From a virus, in IMG/VR virus record IMGVR_UViG_3300008448_000438, positions 1-29,308 of that record: a stretch of 29,308 nucleotides of DNA. One strand, given 5' to 3'. This document shows positions 27,701-29,308 of the stretch, piece by piece (the stretch's first letter is position 1; the number at the start of each line of letters is the position of its first letter). The position numbers and the translations under genes were made by a program. Below the pieces are notes generated by a model that saw only the letters and a list, made by a program, of their open reading frames with translations, was not told the DNA's origin and searched no databases.

Positions 27701-28262
27701 GGTGCGCGAACCGTTTGAAGGAACTCAAGGCGGCAGCGTTGCAGCTCGAGCCTTCCTTGCGCGTCTCTACGATCACGTCACCCAGACAATGAAGGGGCCG
27801 AAGGGCGATTCGATCGAGATCCCTGGCGTTTCGAGCGGGTTCGAAGCCGCCAATCGTCCAGACATCTGGGAGATCCACTATGTGGGTCACAAGCGTCCTT
27901 CCGATGGCGGAAGAGACGTCCCTGCCTACAACATCTACCTTCGCGCAAGCAGCGACAGGGCGCCAATGCTTGTTGGCCAGTTTGCGCGACCGGAAATCCC
28001 AAAGGCTGAGTACGAGAGGCTCCAGCGCGAAGCGGCTTCCGAAGCGCAAGCTTGGATGCGTACCTACTACGGTCGCACTCCAGACATGGATCCTGCTCAG
28101 TCGGCATTTGCATCAGCTCCTCGTCGCAACGATCCCGACACACAGCAGAACATCATGGAAGGCTGGTTCCTCTCAAAGAAGCTTTTCGAGACAACATGGG
28201 ACCGTACGAAGAACTTTCTGAACACGGTGAACCCACTTGACGACAAGGCGGTTGGCCGATGA
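24771..28262 (+). CDS. Large internal virion (ejection) protein, T7 gp15-like position
   Basis: 1163 residues; ATG at 24771 with AAAGGTGA ahead. Almost wholly helical and charged, without a signal peptide, like podovirus ejection proteins that form the periplasmic tunnel. Residues about 361-505 and 506-650 are two copies of one unit: VERINQVLGPRYGSKA against IERVQNALGPQYAAKA, and TLNERIVSSQPDNVSR against TLNERVARNMPDNVDR. The last 340 residues contain a Gly-rich segment (GGLSLGRVYRFKGGKYF) and may be a separate domain. No lytic transglycosylase motif is visible in it. The stop overlaps the next start (ATGA). Confidence 0.78.
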   Translation: MADLPRYSQVARVALQDIGVQRLRGLEEASSFGLMSSRMGQEMSRELMREWQGELARQGKKDGSIVVRDEAGNLAPMSVREDRTSYGQAFMAAHAEAFTAALKTDASKQFGLMHQRAFSPVDPDGKPLPTPEDPVALFDRSAEAYTAKSLESVPDYLRGPSENAMAELNARHRMKLVEDVRRRNVAQQVSVLADAVNTSTAEASAAARSGDESLAARKRNDVQNHFNAMGVLDPDNWTPGRISGELRMVDANLDATRIEVAVFKKFSSSYSYRFSDRALSASLEELAKLRPGLVEKYGDKVADVMIRDVGERIRLKGETARSADAAFERGQEDTFNRMRTDFLRLISTAPEGSLPGMAKDYVERINQVLGPRYGSKAVLDTLNERIVSSQPDNVSRRETEQKMVSLAARLSSDPSVKKDEAQKALLETFAPEGLSSIAMAQVRDLFNRGMIADNQRANQEREESRKAELASAKTANEERYLRMLASHEEESARSDDGSVATLRDKFIERVQNALGPQYAAKASRETLNERVARNMPDNVDRATKAQYYVNLASEIASTKDVDKVESENAILETVEKLGLGPQVAARVRDVFARGRVSDINQGEAEAQAARTREMSEARAVFNKKQKDELEAQERRRLVAQIGYARGMKEAGGDFDKWAFEDSKMSLQSANDAQIMMTIASKGGGLSPRLKAAVELLSSAPTSSVVRNMEGLVGVLQLNKEYVRFATQGQSEASIHRLESVLNAHAEYQRRMRVADETKNQAEATAATNQFETALNRIESSVNRAPIQVEEMQRHHGDKFQAKLDAATDEIINDTGGGLSLGRVYRFKGGKYFAGSALFGDGSTAMRSFASFGGSEMDSLPVGRFLNQLPGAFLGSLAEASAAIAGGDPQKWNLYVSSLPGLATFSAWRPIVWDDYTRNEIKRSIKLTAAANGGHDAAISLATREVSRRLEQENWGPTLYHHQGASLMANNDRSVAVMVREPFEGTQGGSVAARAFLARLYDHVTQTMKGPKGDSIEIPGVSSGFEAANRPDIWEIHYVGHKRPSDGGRDVPAYNIYLRASSDRAPMLVGQFARPEIPKAEYERLQREAASEAQAWMRTYYGRTPDMDPAQSAFASAPRRNDPDTQQNIMEGWFLSKKLFETTWDRTKNFLNTVNPLDDKAVGR

Positions 28263-29308
28263 CTGACTCATTCCAGGTCAGCATTGACGGAGTTCCTGAC
28301 GTCTCTGGATGGCAGTTCGTCACGCCGCAGTATGGCCCCATTGGACAAGCATTCACCAATGTGAAGCCCTACGACGGCCTGCTTGACCCCATTGCATCTG
28401 CATTCTCGAGTAGCTGGATGGGCAGCCTCTACCACTCGTTCAATCGAAGCCCGGTCTTTCACGACCCAGACTTCGATTGGGGCAAGGCCGCAGCTGATGC
28501 GTTCAAGGGGAACGAAAAGCTCAGGAAGCATCAAGACTTCCTGTACGGCGCAATGAACCAACTCGACTTTGACCAGCGCATGGAGTTAATCGAGCGGAAG
28601 ATGCGCAACGAAGAGATCCTTGCCGATGCTGGTGGATTTGGCCTCGTCTCGCAGCTTGCTGTCGGACTAACCGACCCAACCCAGTTGATTGGCATCAGCA
28701 GGTTCTACAAGGCAGCTCACCTCTTCGATGCCCTCAAGGCGGCTCCCGGAGTGGCACTCAAGCAGTCTCTGGTGTCTTCGAGCGTCGACTTCGCAACCAA
28801 TCCGCTTGCTGAGAGGTCGGACTACCTTGCCAACACAGCCCTAACACTCATCTCGAGCCCCGTTATGGGCGCTGGCTTCTACTTCGAGCGAGCCGGCATT
28901 GCGGAAGCTGGTCGGAACATCAGGGAGATGTTCCACACTCTTGCCCCGTCGCTTGTCAATGCGCCTGAAGTCGAGTCGATCTTGAAGGCGCGTGGCCTTG
29001 GCAGCGTTGGTGCGGCTGGATCTGGATACCAGGAGCCAACAGGAGCTGCGCCAACTGGTCTTGGGATCGAGAAGATCCCAACTTCCCCGTTGGTGCGTGC
29101 CATCAACTCCGACAGCGCCGCGGAGTCGAACATCTCCAAGCAGCTCTTTGCTGCTCCATTCGCTGATGCCTCAAATCGAGCCGGCGCCGCTAACCCAACA
29201 AGCGCTGAAGTCGCCTCCTGGCGTTGGCAAGCGCGACTTGTGGATGCCGTCAGGGAGGCGGACACGCTGTTCGTATCCTACAGGACCGGCGGCCAGCAAA
29301 CCGAAAGC
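28259..29308 (+). CDS. Internal virion protein (T7 gp16-like), 5' part
   Basis: The frame starting at the ATG 28259 stays open to the window end, giving 350 residues of a longer protein. N-terminal region MTDSFQVSIDGVPDVSG, then a segment GGFGLVSQLAVGLTDPTQLIG near 130-150 and ATNPLAERSDYLANTALTLIS near 182-202. Hydrophobic helix pairs with 'l..gl.DP..l.' are typical of the huge podovirus ejection proteins that come last in this block. No catalytic domain is seen in the part available. Confidence 0.72.
   Translation, partial: MTDSFQVSIDGVPDVSGWQFVTPQYGPIGQAFTNVKPYDGLLDPIASAFSSSWMGSLYHSFNRSPVFHDPDFDWGKAAADAFKGNEKLRKHQDFLYGAMNQLDFDQRMELIERKMRNEEILADAGGFGLVSQLAVGLTDPTQLIGISRFYKAAHLFDALKAAPGVALKQSLVSSSVDFATNPLAERSDYLANTALTLISSPVMGAGFYFERAGIAEAGRNIREMFHTLAPSLVNAPEVESILKARGLGSVGAAGSGYQEPTGAAPTGLGIEKIPTSPLVRAINSDSAAESNISKQLFAAPFADASNRAGAANPTSAEVASWRWQARLVDAVREADTLFVSYRTGGQQTES

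Noticed and set aside
1-29308. CRISPR arrays, tRNA genes, rRNA, insertion sequences
   Set aside because: No regularly spaced direct repeats, no cloverleaf, no transposase seen on either strand.
1-29308. Integrase and attachment site
   Set aside because: No tyrosine or serine recombinase motif was found; if the phage integrates, the gene is outside this window.

Overview
The window is a 29.3 kb piece of a GC-rich, double-stranded DNA phage or prophage. Virion genes follow the order of T7-type podoviruses (portal, scaffold, capsid, tail tube A, tail nozzle B, internal virion proteins), so a short-tailed particle is expected. A repressor/Cro-like divergent switch points to a temperate lifestyle. 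Both window ends cut through genes. No integrase, lysis gene, DNA polymerase, RNA polymerase or tRNA is visible. The host is probably a GC-rich Gram-negative bacterium; I cannot name it from sequence alone.

Left arm (1-6302, minus strand): an early operon running leftward. It starts at a Cro-like gene beside the switch and holds an HTH gene, a DUF1064 nuclease, a winged-helix protein, a strong terminator, and then a homologous-recombination cassette (YqaJ-type exonuclease, single-strand annealing protein, SSB). A run of tightly coupled small unknown genes continues to base 1. Most genes overlap by ATGA or GTGA, and five junctions carry the same repeated sequence.

Switch (6303-7014): 115 bp of divergent promoter/operator DNA separate the Cro-like gene from a rightward LexA-fold repressor. 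A 14-bp palindrome family (arms CTGCAA and TTGCAG) occurs here and again in front of the exonuclease operon and of a third minus-strand operon, so one repressor probably controls all three.

Middle (7002-13263, minus strand): ParB-like protein, DUF932 protein, small and membrane proteins, a degenerate SLOG/DUF2493-like protein, a second SSB, a zinc-binding small protein, a DUF2493 fusion protein and a DUF4326 protein. From 10.5 kb upward each gene is boxed by its own hairpin terminators and leader hairpins.

Divergent non-coding centre (13264-13924): no convincing gene. It holds an array of hairpins that all carry a GAA triloop on the plus strand, a palindromic promoter-like element and a G-quadruplex motif. 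It separates leftward from rightward transcription and is the best candidate here for a replication origin or a control RNA.

Right arm (13925-29308, plus strand): packaging (small terminase candidate, three small genes, large terminase), a possible permuted papain-like protein, portal, scaffold, major capsid protein, a small capsid-associated protein, a terminator-like hairpin, tail tube A and B, and three internal virion (ejection) proteins, the last cut by the window end.
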